Both the position numbers and the translations under genes were made by a program. Shown piece by piece: positions 44,695 to 53,667 of a stretch of DNA of 64,000 bases. The notes under the pieces are model-generated. The model made no database searches, was not told where the DNA came from, and saw nothing but the letters and a program-made list of their open reading frames with translations. The first letter of the stretch is position 1; each line of letters starts with the position of its first letter. This DNA comes from Bradyrhizobium sp. Ec3.3 (GTDB lineage: Bacteria; Pseudomonadota; Alphaproteobacteria; Rhizobiales; Xanthobacteraceae): contig NZ_AXAS01000013.1 in assembly GCF_000472925.1 (NCBI RefSeq), positions 140,228-204,227 of the forward strand, read 5' to 3'.

Positions 44695-46107
44695 TCAGGG
44701 CATTGGTCCTGCGGGGAAGCTCACTGTAACGGCCAGGCCGCAGCCGTCGACGTTGTCCGTCAGTTCGATCGCGCCGCGCCCCTGTCGCAGCAAGGTCCGG
44801 ACGATGGACAGCCCGAGCCCGGAACCAGCCGGACGATCGGCTGCCGGAACACGATAAAAGCGATCGAATACCCTTTCCCGATGCTCGGCAGCGATGCCGG
44901 GTCCGTTGTCGGCGATCCTCACTGCATATCCGTCGCTGAGTGCGAGCACGCTGACGACGACTGACCCGCCTTCTCGGTTGTACCGGATCGCGTTGTCGAT
45001 CAGGTTGGTCAGTATGTCGTGCAGTGTCGAGGAATCTACGCTGACGAGCGCGCATTCCACGGCGGTATCAAATGCCAGATCGACGTTCTTGGCTGCCGCA
45101 AATGGCGCCATCATTCCAACTGCCTCGCTCGCGCTCGCAACGAGATTGGTCTGCGTGACATGAAAGCTGGGTTCGGTGACTGTGGCCTGTTCTGCGCGGG
45201 CCATCGCGATAAGCTGGGCGACCAGCCGATCGAGATGTTTGGTAGATCGTTCGATCTCGGCAATCGTATCGATGTTGTCGGGCAAGTGTCCCGCATCACG
45301 TTGCAGCAGCGCCAAATGAACTCGCAGTGACGCAAGCGGCGTCTTCATCTGGTGCGACGCGTCGGCTATGAAATCACGGATCAGCTGGATCGCTGCCTCG
45401 AGCCGCGCGAAGAGCTCATTCATCGCCCGAACGGGCGGATGCGCCTCATAGGGAATGTTCTCGAGCTCGAGCCGACGGAGGCCCGTTCCGGTGCCGAATT
45501 GCCGGGCGTCGATCTCACGTCCGAGATCCACAAGCGGCGCAAGTCCGCGACGGACCGCGAACCAGCCCAGCGCGGCGGCGGTGGCGATGATGCCGATTTC
45601 CAGCGCGGCGAGAGCGAGGAGAAGCTCGCGCTTCGCCGCGGTTCGTGCTTTCGTCGTCTCCGCAACCTGAACCAGGACGGGCAGAGGCTTGCCATAGGTG
45701 GCCTGAGTCGTGGCCGCAATGCGCACCGACATATCCTTGTAGCGAGCGTCGAAATGCTTGATGGTGCCGAGCGGAATGGCGGTCGGATCCGCGCGCGGCA
45801 AGTCCTGGTAGCCCGTGACTGGCGTCTGCTCGTAAGAAACGCTGTAGTAGACGCTGTCGTTGGCCCGCGTTTCGAGCATTCCAAGAGCGACTTGTGGAAG
45901 ATCGACGGAGATCTCCCCGTCTTCCACGGCGATCCGCTCGGCGATCGCTTTCACCGAGCCATCGAGTACACGGTCGTAGGCCGTTTCGATGGTCTGGTTG
46001 ATGAGCACCAGGCCGGCAAGGCCAAGGGCCGCAGCCAACGCGCTAGTTGGAATGAGCAGGTTGAGCAGGAGTGCGCGGCGCAGCGACGGTGCGCGTTTCG
46101 GTGTCAC
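44695..46107 (-). CDS. sensor histidine kinase, TctE-like
   Basis: The 470-residue product has two membrane helices (about 12-34 and 162-186) flanking a periplasmic sensor domain of the 2CSK type, then a HAMP-like linker, an H-box with DASHQMKTPLASLR (H252), and a catalytic domain with NLIDNAIRYN, DNGPGI and GSGLGLSIV. TctE kinases respond to tricarboxylates or related acids. The GTG start at 46107 overlaps the regulator stop. The neighbouring citrate-type transporter suggests its signal. Confidence 0.9.
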   Translation of the reverse strand: MTPKRAPSLRRALLLNLLIPTSALAAALGLAGLVLINQTIETAYDRVLDGSVKAIAERIAVEDGEISVDLPQVALGMLETRANDSVYYSVSYEQTPVTGYQDLPRADPTAIPLGTIKHFDARYKDMSVRIAATTQATYGKPLPVLVQVAETTKARTAAKRELLLALAALEIGIIATAAALGWFAVRRGLAPLVDLGREIDARQFGTGTGLRRLELENIPYEAHPPVRAMNELFARLEAAIQLIRDFIADASHQMKTPLASLRVHLALLQRDAGHLPDNIDTIAEIERSTKHLDRLVAQLIAMARAEQATVTEPSFHVTQTNLVASASEAVGMMAPFAAAKNVDLAFDTAVECALVSVDSSTLHDILTNLIDNAIRYNREGGSVVVSVLALSDGYAVRIADNGPGIAAEHRERVFDRFYRVPAADRPAGSGLGLSIVRTLLRQGRGAIELTDNVDGCGLAVTVSFPAGPMP

Positions 46108-46769
46108 CTATCCTCCATGAGATAGCCGAGACCTCGGACCGTCTTGATCATGGGGCCGTCGGGAGCGAGCTTCTGCCGCAACCGAGCGATGTAGAGTTCG
46201 ATCGCGTTCGGAGCTACGGGCTCGTCGAAGCCGAAAACCTCGGAAATCAGCCGCTCCTTTCGCACGAGCCGACCCGCATGCGACATAAGGATCTCGAGCA
46301 CGGTGACTTCGCGCCGGCGCAGAATCAATGGCTTGCCGGCCAGTGTCGCCGTCGCAGAAGAGGTCTCGAACATCAAGGCCCCGCATTTCAGGACCGGATC
46401 GAGACGACCCTTGCCGCGCCGCACCAATGCCTTGACCCGCGCCTCGAACTCGTCAAGGTCGAACGGCTTCGTGAGATAGTCGTCGGCCCCGAGGTTGAAG
46501 CATCTCACCTTGTCTTTGACCTCCCCAAGTGCGGTGAGAATCAGAATCGGCACTTCGCAGCCATTGTTGCGCAGCCTGCGAAGCACTTCCTGACCCGGCA
46601 AATCCGGCAGGCCCAGGTCGAGTATGATGAGCGAATACGCCTCGGATGGGGCAATCTCGATGGCTGCCGTACCGCTCGCTTCGTGATCGACGGCGACGCC
46701 GGCGTGTGTCAGGGCCTTCTTGAGGCCCTTTACCAGCGACAAGTCATCCTCGACGATCAGGATACGCAA
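46104..46769 (-). CDS. OmpR-family response regulator, TctD-like
   Basis: The product has an N-terminal receiver (RILIVEDDLSLVKG; phosphorylation aspartate in IILDLGLP, about D51) and a C-terminal winged helix (LILRRREVTVLEILMSHAG and VAPNAIELYIARLRQKL). The TTG at 46767-46769 gives 221 residues and is spaced from GAGGT; a TTG five codons upstream at 46784 is also possible. It overlaps the kinase start. Direct repeats at 47972-47991, upstream of the transporter, fit binding by this family. Confidence 0.92.
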   Translation of the reverse strand: MRILIVEDDLSLVKGLKKALTHAGVAVDHEASGTAAIEIAPSEAYSLIILDLGLPDLPGQEVLRRLRNNGCEVPILILTALGEVKDKVRCFNLGADDYLTKPFDLDEFEARVKALVRRGKGRLDPVLKCGALMFETSSATATLAGKPLILRRREVTVLEILMSHAGRLVRKERLISEVFGFDEPVAPNAIELYIARLRQKLAPDGPMIKTVRGLGYLMEDR

Positions 46770-46857
46770 GACGACGGACCTCAAGCAGGGTGGGGCGTTG
46801 CCAAGTGCGACAATGTAAGTTCAGATGTATCCCGAGGTCAAAGGTTGCGCACTATCC

Positions 46858-47952
46858 ATGAGAACCCGCCAACACGCGTCGCCGCTCGACCGTCTGCTTG
46901 TCGGCCTCTGCGCGTCTGCGGTGTGCTTCCTGTTGTGCGCCGCAGCTTTCGCCGAGAATGCCGACTCGGACGGAAAGGCTGGCGCCGGCGACACGCGAAC
47001 TCGTCTGGTGGTCAAGGCGACCACGGATATCGCAGAGGCGACCGAGCTGGTTGCCGAGTTCATGAAGCTCAATCCCGAAGTTCGCGTTCAGTACTCCAAG
47101 ATCTCGTCCACCGAGCTGTACGACGAGATCGCGAAGCCCTTTGGGCAGGCTGCCGCGGTCGATGTCGCCTGGAGCTCGGCCATGGATCTCCAGATCAAGC
47201 TCGCCAATGATGGGTACGCATCCGAATATCGCTCGACGGAGCTCGAGGGCATCCCCGATTGGGCCCGGTGGAAGGATCGCGCCTACGGCATTACGGCCGA
47301 GCCGGTGGTGATCGTCTTCAACAAGCGATTGCTTCGAGGCAGCCTGGTGCCGAAGGACCGCGCCGAACTGTTGCGCGTGCTGACGAATCATCCGGCGGTA
47401 TTCCACGGGAAGATCGCGACCTACGATCCCGAGCTCAGCGGAACGGGCCTCCTGTTCTTGAGTCAGGATGTGCGCGTCACCGCCGACACATGGAAGCTGG
47501 TCGCAGCAATGGGGCAGTCGGGGGTCAAACTCTACACCTCGTCTGCAGCGATGATCGATCGGGTGAGCACCGGCGATCTCGTTCTGGCCTATAACGTTCT
47601 CGGCTCATACGCGCTGGAGCGCGCCAAGCACGAACCGGACCTTGGCGTCATATTTCCTGGCGACTACACGCTGCTGCTGTCGCGAATTGCGCTCATCCCG
47701 CGGTCTGCCGAGCAGCCGGAATTGGCCAGGCGCTTTGTCGACTTCCTGCTGTCTCGCACCGGACAGACCTTGCTGGCTCGACATTCCCTTGGATCGGTTC
47801 GTGACGACATGAAGCCGGCGATTCCGGGATTCGTGGGTGCCGAAAAAGCTCTTCGGCCGATAGCGTTGAGCATCGACCTGCTGACGTACCTGGACCAGGC
47901 AAAGCGTCGGCGCTTCCTCAGGGACTGGAAAGACGCGCTGCGCGAGCATTGA
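46858..47952 (+). CDS. orphan ABC-type extracellular solute-binding protein
   Basis: The product has a signal peptide (LLVGLCASAVCFLLCAAAFA) and is a periplasmic binding protein of the iron/thiamine-like extracellular family: STELYDEIAKPFGQAAAVDV near the start, WARWKDRAYGITAEPVVIVF, and IPRSAEQPELARRFVDFLLS. No permease or ATPase gene is near. It is divergent from the two-component system and may pass a ligand signal to the kinase. The ATG at 46858 is chosen; an ATG at 46825 is possible. Confidence 0.82.
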   Translation: MRTRQHASPLDRLLVGLCASAVCFLLCAAAFAENADSDGKAGAGDTRTRLVVKATTDIAEATELVAEFMKLNPEVRVQYSKISSTELYDEIAKPFGQAAAVDVAWSSAMDLQIKLANDGYASEYRSTELEGIPDWARWKDRAYGITAEPVVIVFNKRLLRGSLVPKDRAELLRVLTNHPAVFHGKIATYDPELSGTGLLFLSQDVRVTADTWKLVAAMGQSGVKLYTSSAAMIDRVSTGDLVLAYNVLGSYALERAKHEPDLGVIFPGDYTLLLSRIALIPRSAEQPELARRFVDFLLSRTGQTLLARHSLGSVRDDMKPAIPGFVGAEKALRPIALSIDLLTYLDQAKRRRFLRDWKDALREH

Positions 47953-47971
47953 GCCCGCGGCCCTGTCGGCG

Positions 47972-47991
47972 TGACAGGTTGCTGACAGGTT
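47972..47991 (+). promoter_or_regulatory. direct repeat TGACAGGTT, candidate response-regulator site
   Basis: TGACAGGTT occurs twice, at 47972-47980 and 47983-47991, with an 11-bp period. A third, inverted partial match (CCTGTCGG) lies just before. OmpR-family regulators bind such tandem repeats spaced by one helical turn. The pair is about 122 bp upstream of the 2-hydroxycarboxylate transporter gene and just past the binding-protein gene, so it probably drives the transporter operon. Confidence 0.65.
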
Positions 47992-48113
47992 CGGCGGCGT
48001 ATCCTGCGCCCAACAAGAAGACACGGAAGACATTCGCGCCGCGCCCACGATTGTGGAGCGCGGGCCGACGTCTACTCCTTGCGAACATAAAAAACATTGG
48101 GAGGAATACGAGC

Positions 48114-49517
48114 ATGTCAGCGCAGGACGCGGACGGTATCGTCCCGCATCGTGGGAGTATCACAGGGTCGGAAGATCGGAACTCGGCGAATGCCGGACGC
48201 CGATTCTGGCCGGAAGGTTGGTGGCGGCTGACGGACGTCCGGATTGGAATCATCCCGATCCCGATCTATCTTCTGCTCATCATTCTCATCGGGGCGCTGG
48301 TCTATACCGGCGAGATCAAGTCGGACGGACCGACCATGATCGCCGTGCTCGTGCTCGGCGGCTTCACCTGTGCGGAGATCGGCAAGCGGTTGCCGGTGCT
48401 GCGCAGCATCGGGGCCGGCGCGATCTTCGCGACCTTCATTCCCTCCGCGCTGGCGTTCTACCATGTGATCCCGGCGCAGGTCGAAAAATCCATCATCGAC
48501 TTCACCAAGTCGACCAACTTTCTCTATCTCTTCATCGCCTCGATCATCGTCGGCAGCATTTTTGCGATGGACCGCGAGGTGCTGATCCGCGGCTTCCTGA
48601 AGATCTTCGTGCCGCTCGTTATAGGCTCGATTGCGGCCGCGATCGTCGGCACCCTCGTCGGGACGGCGTTGGGGCTCGGTGCAAAACACACCTTTTTCTA
48701 CGTCGTGGTGCCGATCATGGCGGGCGGCGTCGGCGAGGGCGCCATTCCACTATCGATCGGATATGCCGCGTTGACCGGCGTGCCGCAGGGCGAGGTGTTC
48801 GCGCAGGTGCTGCCACCGGTGATGCTGGGCAGCCTGACCGCTATCCTGCTGTCCGGCGCGCTCAATTTCGTCGGCAAGAAATATCCGCATCTCACCGGCG
48901 AGGGCCGGTTGCAGCCGCATGGCGAGGATGACTTCGACGTCCATGCCGTGCACGAGGAAGGCGGCAAGGAGCAGGGCGTCGGCCATGTCGGCGTCAGCAC
49001 GATCGCAGCCGCCGGACTGACCGCGATCACGCTCTATCTCCTCGGCGTGCTCTGCCATCACCTGTTCGGATTGCCGGCGCCGGTGGCGATGCTGTTCCTG
49101 GCGGTGCTCGCCAAGCTCAGCCGCGCCGTGTCGCCGGAGCTGCAGCAGGGCGGCATGGTGGTCTACGAATTCGTCCGCACCAACATGACCTATCCCTTGC
49201 TGTTCGCGATCGGCGTCGCGCTGACGCCCTGGGACAAGCTGGTCGCGGCATTTCATTTCGCCAACATCATCACCATCATGTCGACGGTGGTCACGATCAT
49301 GGCGACCGGCTTCGCGGTCGGCAAGTTCATGAACATGTACCCGATCGAAACTGCGATCGTGAATGCCTGCCACAGCGGCCAGGGCGGCACAGGAGACGTC
49401 GCGATCCTCACCGCCGCCAACCGCATGCAGTTGATGCCGTTCGCGCAGATCGCGACCCGCATCGGCGGCGCGGTCACCGTCACCTTGGTGCTGATCATCA
49501 TGGGCTATCTCAAGTGA
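48114..49517 (+). CDS. 2-hydroxycarboxylate transporter family protein (citrate/malate type symporter)
   Basis: The 467-residue product has about 11 hydrophobic segments and the two family-specific reentrant loops: AGGVGEGAIPLS (near residue 203) and CHSGQGGTGDVAIL (near residue 422). The 2HCT family moves citrate, malate or lactate with sodium or protons. The ATG at 48114 follows GGGAGGA; a longer frame upstream has no support. It lies next to the TctDE-like system and immediately upstream of aconitase, which favours citrate as the substrate. Confidence 0.92.
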   Translation: MSAQDADGIVPHRGSITGSEDRNSANAGRRFWPEGWWRLTDVRIGIIPIPIYLLLIILIGALVYTGEIKSDGPTMIAVLVLGGFTCAEIGKRLPVLRSIGAGAIFATFIPSALAFYHVIPAQVEKSIIDFTKSTNFLYLFIASIIVGSIFAMDREVLIRGFLKIFVPLVIGSIAAAIVGTLVGTALGLGAKHTFFYVVVPIMAGGVGEGAIPLSIGYAALTGVPQGEVFAQVLPPVMLGSLTAILLSGALNFVGKKYPHLTGEGRLQPHGEDDFDVHAVHEEGGKEQGVGHVGVSTIAAAGLTAITLYLLGVLCHHLFGLPAPVAMLFLAVLAKLSRAVSPELQQGGMVVYEFVRTNMTYPLLFAIGVALTPWDKLVAAFHFANIITIMSTVVTIMATGFAVGKFMNMYPIETAIVNACHSGQGGTGDVAILTAANRMQLMPFAQIATRIGGAVTVTLVLIIMGYLK

Positions 49518-49578
49518 TGCATCCGGAGACCAAGACGATGCTCGCCCAAAACCATCCGCGTGAGAGGATTGTTTGCCC

Positions 49579-52275
49579 ATGAGCAGTCTCGACAGCTTCA
49601 AATGCCGCAAGACGTTGACCGTCGGCGGGCAGACCTACACTTACGTCTCGCTGCCCGACGCCGAGAAGAACGGCCTTGCCGGCATCTCCCGCCTGCCGTT
49701 CTCGCTGAAAGTGCTGCTGGAGAACCTGCTGCGGTTCGAGGACGGCCGGTCGGTGACGCGCGCCAACATCGAGGCGCTGGCGCGCTGGACCGACGATCGC
49801 GGATCAGCCGGGGCCGAGATCGGCTTCCGTCCTGCCCGCGTGCTGATGCAGGATTTCACGGGCGTGCCTGCCGTGGTCGACCTCGCGGCGATGCGCGATG
49901 GCATGGCGAAGCTCGGCGGCGACCCGGCGCGGATCAATCCGTTGGTGCCGGTCGATCTCGTGATCGACCATTCCGTCGTGGTCGATCATTTCGGCAATTC
50001 ACAAGCCCTTCACGACAATGTCGCCCGCGAATACGAGCAGAACGGCGAGCGCTACAATTTCCTGAAATGGGGGCAGGGTGCGTTTGCCAATTTCCGCGTA
50101 GTGCCCCCAGGTACTGGCATCTGCCACCAGGTCAATCTCGAATATCTGGCTCAGACGGTCTGGACCTCCGAGCGCGACGGCAAGACCTTCGCCTACCCGG
50201 ACACGCTGGTCGGCACCGATAGCCACACCACCATGGCCAATGGCCTTGCCGTGCTCGGCTGGGGTGTCGGCGGCATCGAGGCCGAGGCCGCGATGCTCGG
50301 CCAGCCGCTGTCGATGCTGGTGCCGCAGGTAATAGGCTTCATGCTGTCAGGCAAGCTGCGCGAGGGTGTGCTGGCAACCGATCTCGTGCTCACCGTCACC
50401 CAGATGCTGCGCAAGAAGGGCGTGGTCGGTAAGTTCGTGGAGTTCTACGGCCCCGGCCTCGACCACATGACGCTGGCCGACCGCGCCACCATCAGCAACA
50501 TGGCGCCGGAATATGGCGCGACCTGCGGCTTCTTCCCGGTCGACCAGGAGACGCTGAACTATCTCAATCTTTCCGGCCGCTCCAGCGATCGCATCGCGCT
50601 CGTGGAAGCCTATGCCAAGGCGCAGGGCCTGTTTCGGACGAAGGGCATGCCGGATCCGATCTTTACCGATACGCTGGAGCTCACGCTCGATGACGTCGTG
50701 CCCTCGCTCGCCGGACCGAAGCGGCCCGAGGGCCGGCTTGGCCTGTCCGTCGCCAAGGCGAACTTCCTCACCGCGCTCGAGGGCGAGTATGGCAAGCTGG
50801 GCCAAGCCGAAAAGCAGTTCGCCGTCGAAGGCAAGGATTTCAAGCTCGGCCACGGCCATGTCGTCATCGCGGCGATCACCTCCTGCACCAATACCTCGAA
50901 CCCGTCGGTGCTGATCGGCGCCGGGCTCTTGGCGCGCAATGCGATGCGCAAGGGCCTCACCGTGAAGCCCTGGGTCAAGACCTCGCTTGCGCCGGGCTCG
51001 CAGGTGGTGGCGGAATATCTTGCGAAGTCCGGGCTGCAGGCGGACCTGGACGCGCTCGGCTTCTATCTCGTGGGCTTCGGCTGCACGACCTGTATCGGCA
51101 ATTCCGGGCCGCTGCCGAAAGAGATTTCCAAATCGATCAACGACAATGGCGTGATCGGCGCCGCGGTGCTGTCTGGAAACCGCAATTTCGAAGGCCGAGT
51201 CTCGCCTGACGTGCAGGCGAACTATCTGGCCTCGCCGCCGCTCGTGGTGGCCTACGCGCTCGCAGGCTCCCTCCAGGTCGATCTCGTCAATGAGCCCCTG
51301 GGCAAGAGCCCGGACGGCGTGCCCGTTTACCTCGAGGACATCTGGCCGTCGAATGCCGAGATCGAGAAGTTCATCCGCGACAATGTCACGCGTGCGATGT
51401 TCGAGACCAAATACGCCGACGTGTTCGAGGGCGACGCCAACTGGAAGGCGGTCAAGGTCGCGACGGGCCTGACGTATCGCTGGAACATGTCGTCGACCTA
51501 TGTGCAGAACCCGCCCTATTTCGAGGGTATCACCATGAAGCCCGCGCCGACCGGCGACATCGTCGGTGCGCGCATCCTCGGCCTGTTCGGCGACAAGATC
51601 ACCACCGACCACATCTCGCCGGCGGGCTCGATCAAGGCCTCGTCGCCGGCAGGAGAATTCCTGCGCGGTCGCCAGGTCCGGCAGGAGGACTTCAATCAAT
51701 ACGGTACGCGGCGCGGCAACCACGAGGTGATGGTGCGCGGCACCTTCGCCAACATCCGGATCAAGAACTTTGCGGTGCAGGGTGAGGGGGGCGCCACGCC
51801 GGAAGGCGGCTGGGCCGTGCATCAGCCGTCCGGCGAGCGGATGTCGATCTTCGATGCGGCGATGCGCTACGAGCGTGAAAAGGTCCCGCTGGTCGTGTTC
51901 GCCGGTGTCGAATATGGCAATGGCTCCTCGCGCGACTGGGCAGCGAAGGGCACCAAGCTGCTTGGCGTCCGCGCCGTGATCGCGCAGAGCTTCGAGCGCA
52001 TCCATCGCTCCAACCTGGTGGGCATGGGCATCCTGCCGTTCGTCTTTGATGAAGGCACGTCATGGAAGAGCCTCGGCCTGACCGGCGGCGAGCAGGTCTC
52101 GATCAACGGACTCACCGACATCACACCGGGCCAGCGCATCACCATCAACATCACGATGGCGGACGGCACGGTGAAGCAGGTCCCCCTGACCTGCCGCATC
52201 GATACGCTCGACGAGCTCAACTACTACAAGCACGGCGGCATTCTGCCCTATGTGCTGCGCCAGCTTGCGGCGTGA
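49579..52275 (+). CDS. acnA: aconitate hydratase AcnA
   Basis: Aconitase converts citrate to isocitrate. The 898-residue length and motifs are of the AcnA/IRP1 type: HSVVVDHFG-like sequence, cluster ligands in TSCTNTSNPSV (about C436) and GFGCTTCIGN (C502 and C505), and GDKITTDHISPAG. The ATG follows GAGAGGA; a TTG two codons upstream is less likely. Its place after the citrate-type transporter and before an isocitrate dehydrogenase gene suggests a dedicated citrate-use set rather than the housekeeping copy. Confidence 0.96.
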   Translation: MSSLDSFKCRKTLTVGGQTYTYVSLPDAEKNGLAGISRLPFSLKVLLENLLRFEDGRSVTRANIEALARWTDDRGSAGAEIGFRPARVLMQDFTGVPAVVDLAAMRDGMAKLGGDPARINPLVPVDLVIDHSVVVDHFGNSQALHDNVAREYEQNGERYNFLKWGQGAFANFRVVPPGTGICHQVNLEYLAQTVWTSERDGKTFAYPDTLVGTDSHTTMANGLAVLGWGVGGIEAEAAMLGQPLSMLVPQVIGFMLSGKLREGVLATDLVLTVTQMLRKKGVVGKFVEFYGPGLDHMTLADRATISNMAPEYGATCGFFPVDQETLNYLNLSGRSSDRIALVEAYAKAQGLFRTKGMPDPIFTDTLELTLDDVVPSLAGPKRPEGRLGLSVAKANFLTALEGEYGKLGQAEKQFAVEGKDFKLGHGHVVIAAITSCTNTSNPSVLIGAGLLARNAMRKGLTVKPWVKTSLAPGSQVVAEYLAKSGLQADLDALGFYLVGFGCTTCIGNSGPLPKEISKSINDNGVIGAAVLSGNRNFEGRVSPDVQANYLASPPLVVAYALAGSLQVDLVNEPLGKSPDGVPVYLEDIWPSNAEIEKFIRDNVTRAMFETKYADVFEGDANWKAVKVATGLTYRWNMSSTYVQNPPYFEGITMKPAPTGDIVGARILGLFGDKITTDHISPAGSIKASSPAGEFLRGRQVRQEDFNQYGTRRGNHEVMVRGTFANIRIKNFAVQGEGGATPEGGWAVHQPSGERMSIFDAAMRYEREKVPLVVFAGVEYGNGSSRDWAAKGTKLLGVRAVIAQSFERIHRSNLVGMGILPFVFDEGTSWKSLGLTGGEQVSINGLTDITPGQRITINITMADGTVKQVPLTCRIDTLDELNYYKHGGILPYVLRQLAA

Positions 52276-52318
52276 CGTCGCCGATCTCTCAAGGCATGAC
52301 TAAGACAGGGGAAACAAG

Positions 52319-53344
52319 ATGTCAGGCAGAATTCCGGCGACGTTGATACCCGGTGACGGGATCGGTCCCGAGATCACGGCAGCGGTGACACGCATTCTCG
52401 ATGCGCTGGGTTCGCCGTTCGAATGGGATGTGCAGCAGGGCGGCATGGCCGGGATCGAGAGCGCAGGCGATCCGCTGCCGGGAGCTCTGGTCGACAGCAT
52501 CCGCCGCACCAAGCTTGCATTGAAGGGGCCGTTGACGACGCCGGTCGGTGGCGGCTTCCGTTCGGTCAACGTCCGCCTGCGCGAAGAGTTCGGGCTGTAC
52601 GCCAATCTGCGTCCTGTGAAGACCATGGTGCCCGGCGGTCGCTACGAGGACATCGACCTCGTCCTGATCCGTGAGAATATCGAAGGCCTCTATGTGGCGT
52701 TCGAGCACTTCATCGCCGTCGGTGACGATCCGCACGCGGTCGCGATCTCCTCGGGCGTCAACACGCACGCTGAAGCGCGGCGCATCGTCCGCTTCGCATT
52801 CGAATATGCCATCGCCCACGGCCGCAAGAAGGTTACCGTGGTGCACAAGGCGAACGTATTGAAGGCGCTGACCGGGCTGTTCCTGCAGGCTGGTCGCGAG
52901 ATCGCCAAGGAGTATGAGGGGCGGATCGCGATGGACGATCGCATCGTCGATGCCTGCGCCATGCAGCTCGTGATGAACCCGTGGCAGTTCGACGTCATCG
53001 TGACAACCAATCTGTTCGGCGACATCCTGTCCGACCAGATGTCCGGCCTCGTCGGCGGCCTCGGCATGGCGCCGGGCGCCAATATCGGCGAGAAGGCGGC
53101 TATCTTCGAGGCGGTGCACGGCTCGGCGCCCGACATCGCCGGCAAGGGGATTGCCAATCCGCTGGCGCTGCTGCTCGCGGCCGGGTTGATGCTCAAGCAC
53201 GTCGGCAAGGACGATCTGACGACGCGGTTGCGGACGGCGATCGAGCAGACCCTGCAGGTCGACAATGTTCGCACTGCCGATCTCGGCGGCAAGGTTTCGA
53301 CAGCGGATTTCGCGGGCGCGGTGATCAAGCGCCTGGCAACGTGA
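52319..53344 (+). CDS. NAD-type isocitrate dehydrogenase family protein
   Basis: The 341-residue product belongs to the isocitrate/isopropylmalate dehydrogenase family: LIPGDGIGPEITAAV at the start, LIRENIEGLYVAFEH (substrate loop), TVVHKANVLKALTGLF, and TNLFGDILSDQMSG (metal site). The length and ENIEGLY loop fit NAD-dependent isocitrate dehydrogenase or a close tartrate/isopropylmalate relative. Position directly after aconitase favours isocitrate as substrate and 2-oxoglutarate as product. It starts 43 bp after acnA. Confidence 0.88.
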   Translation: MSGRIPATLIPGDGIGPEITAAVTRILDALGSPFEWDVQQGGMAGIESAGDPLPGALVDSIRRTKLALKGPLTTPVGGGFRSVNVRLREEFGLYANLRPVKTMVPGGRYEDIDLVLIRENIEGLYVAFEHFIAVGDDPHAVAISSGVNTHAEARRIVRFAFEYAIAHGRKKVTVVHKANVLKALTGLFLQAGREIAKEYEGRIAMDDRIVDACAMQLVMNPWQFDVIVTTNLFGDILSDQMSGLVGGLGMAPGANIGEKAAIFEAVHGSAPDIAGKGIANPLALLLAAGLMLKHVGKDDLTTRLRTAIEQTLQVDNVRTADLGGKVSTADFAGAVIKRLAT

Positions 53345-53368
53345 TTCTGCAAAGGCTGGGAATGGAAT

Positions 53369-53485
53369 GTGGTGAAGCACTCTGAGCTATTGATCGCGGC
53401 ACGGGCGCATGAGGCGGCCGTTCGGATCGTTGGTGTGCCAGACAAGCACATTTCTGATCGGGTCATCAGGCGAAGTCAGGATTCC
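53369..53485 (+). pseudogene. degenerate N-terminal copy of the downstream thiamine-diphosphate enzyme gene
   Basis: The frame starting GTG GTG AAG encodes VVKHSELLIAARAHEAAVRI then VGVPDKHISDRV, which aligns with the start of the intact gene at 53668 (MVKGSDLLVAALEHEGVDRI then FGVPGEENLDVV). The match covers about 35 residues and then is lost. There is no downstream part, so this is a decayed partial duplication, 24 bp after the isocitrate dehydrogenase stop. The rest of the 53345-53667 gap holds nothing I recognise. Confidence 0.7.
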
Positions 53486-53667
53486 GGCCCGGCAGTCTCG
53501 CTATCTGAGACGGAAAGCCTTCGAGCTTCATGGCAGTCCACCTTGCAATTGGCAGGACCGTCGTCCCGCATCGTATAGTTCGGCAGGAAACAGGAACTGA
53601 AGCCGATGGAAGAGAAGCCTGGTGCGTTACGTGGTGCACCGCGGTGGTCGGCAACAAGGAGAGGAAG

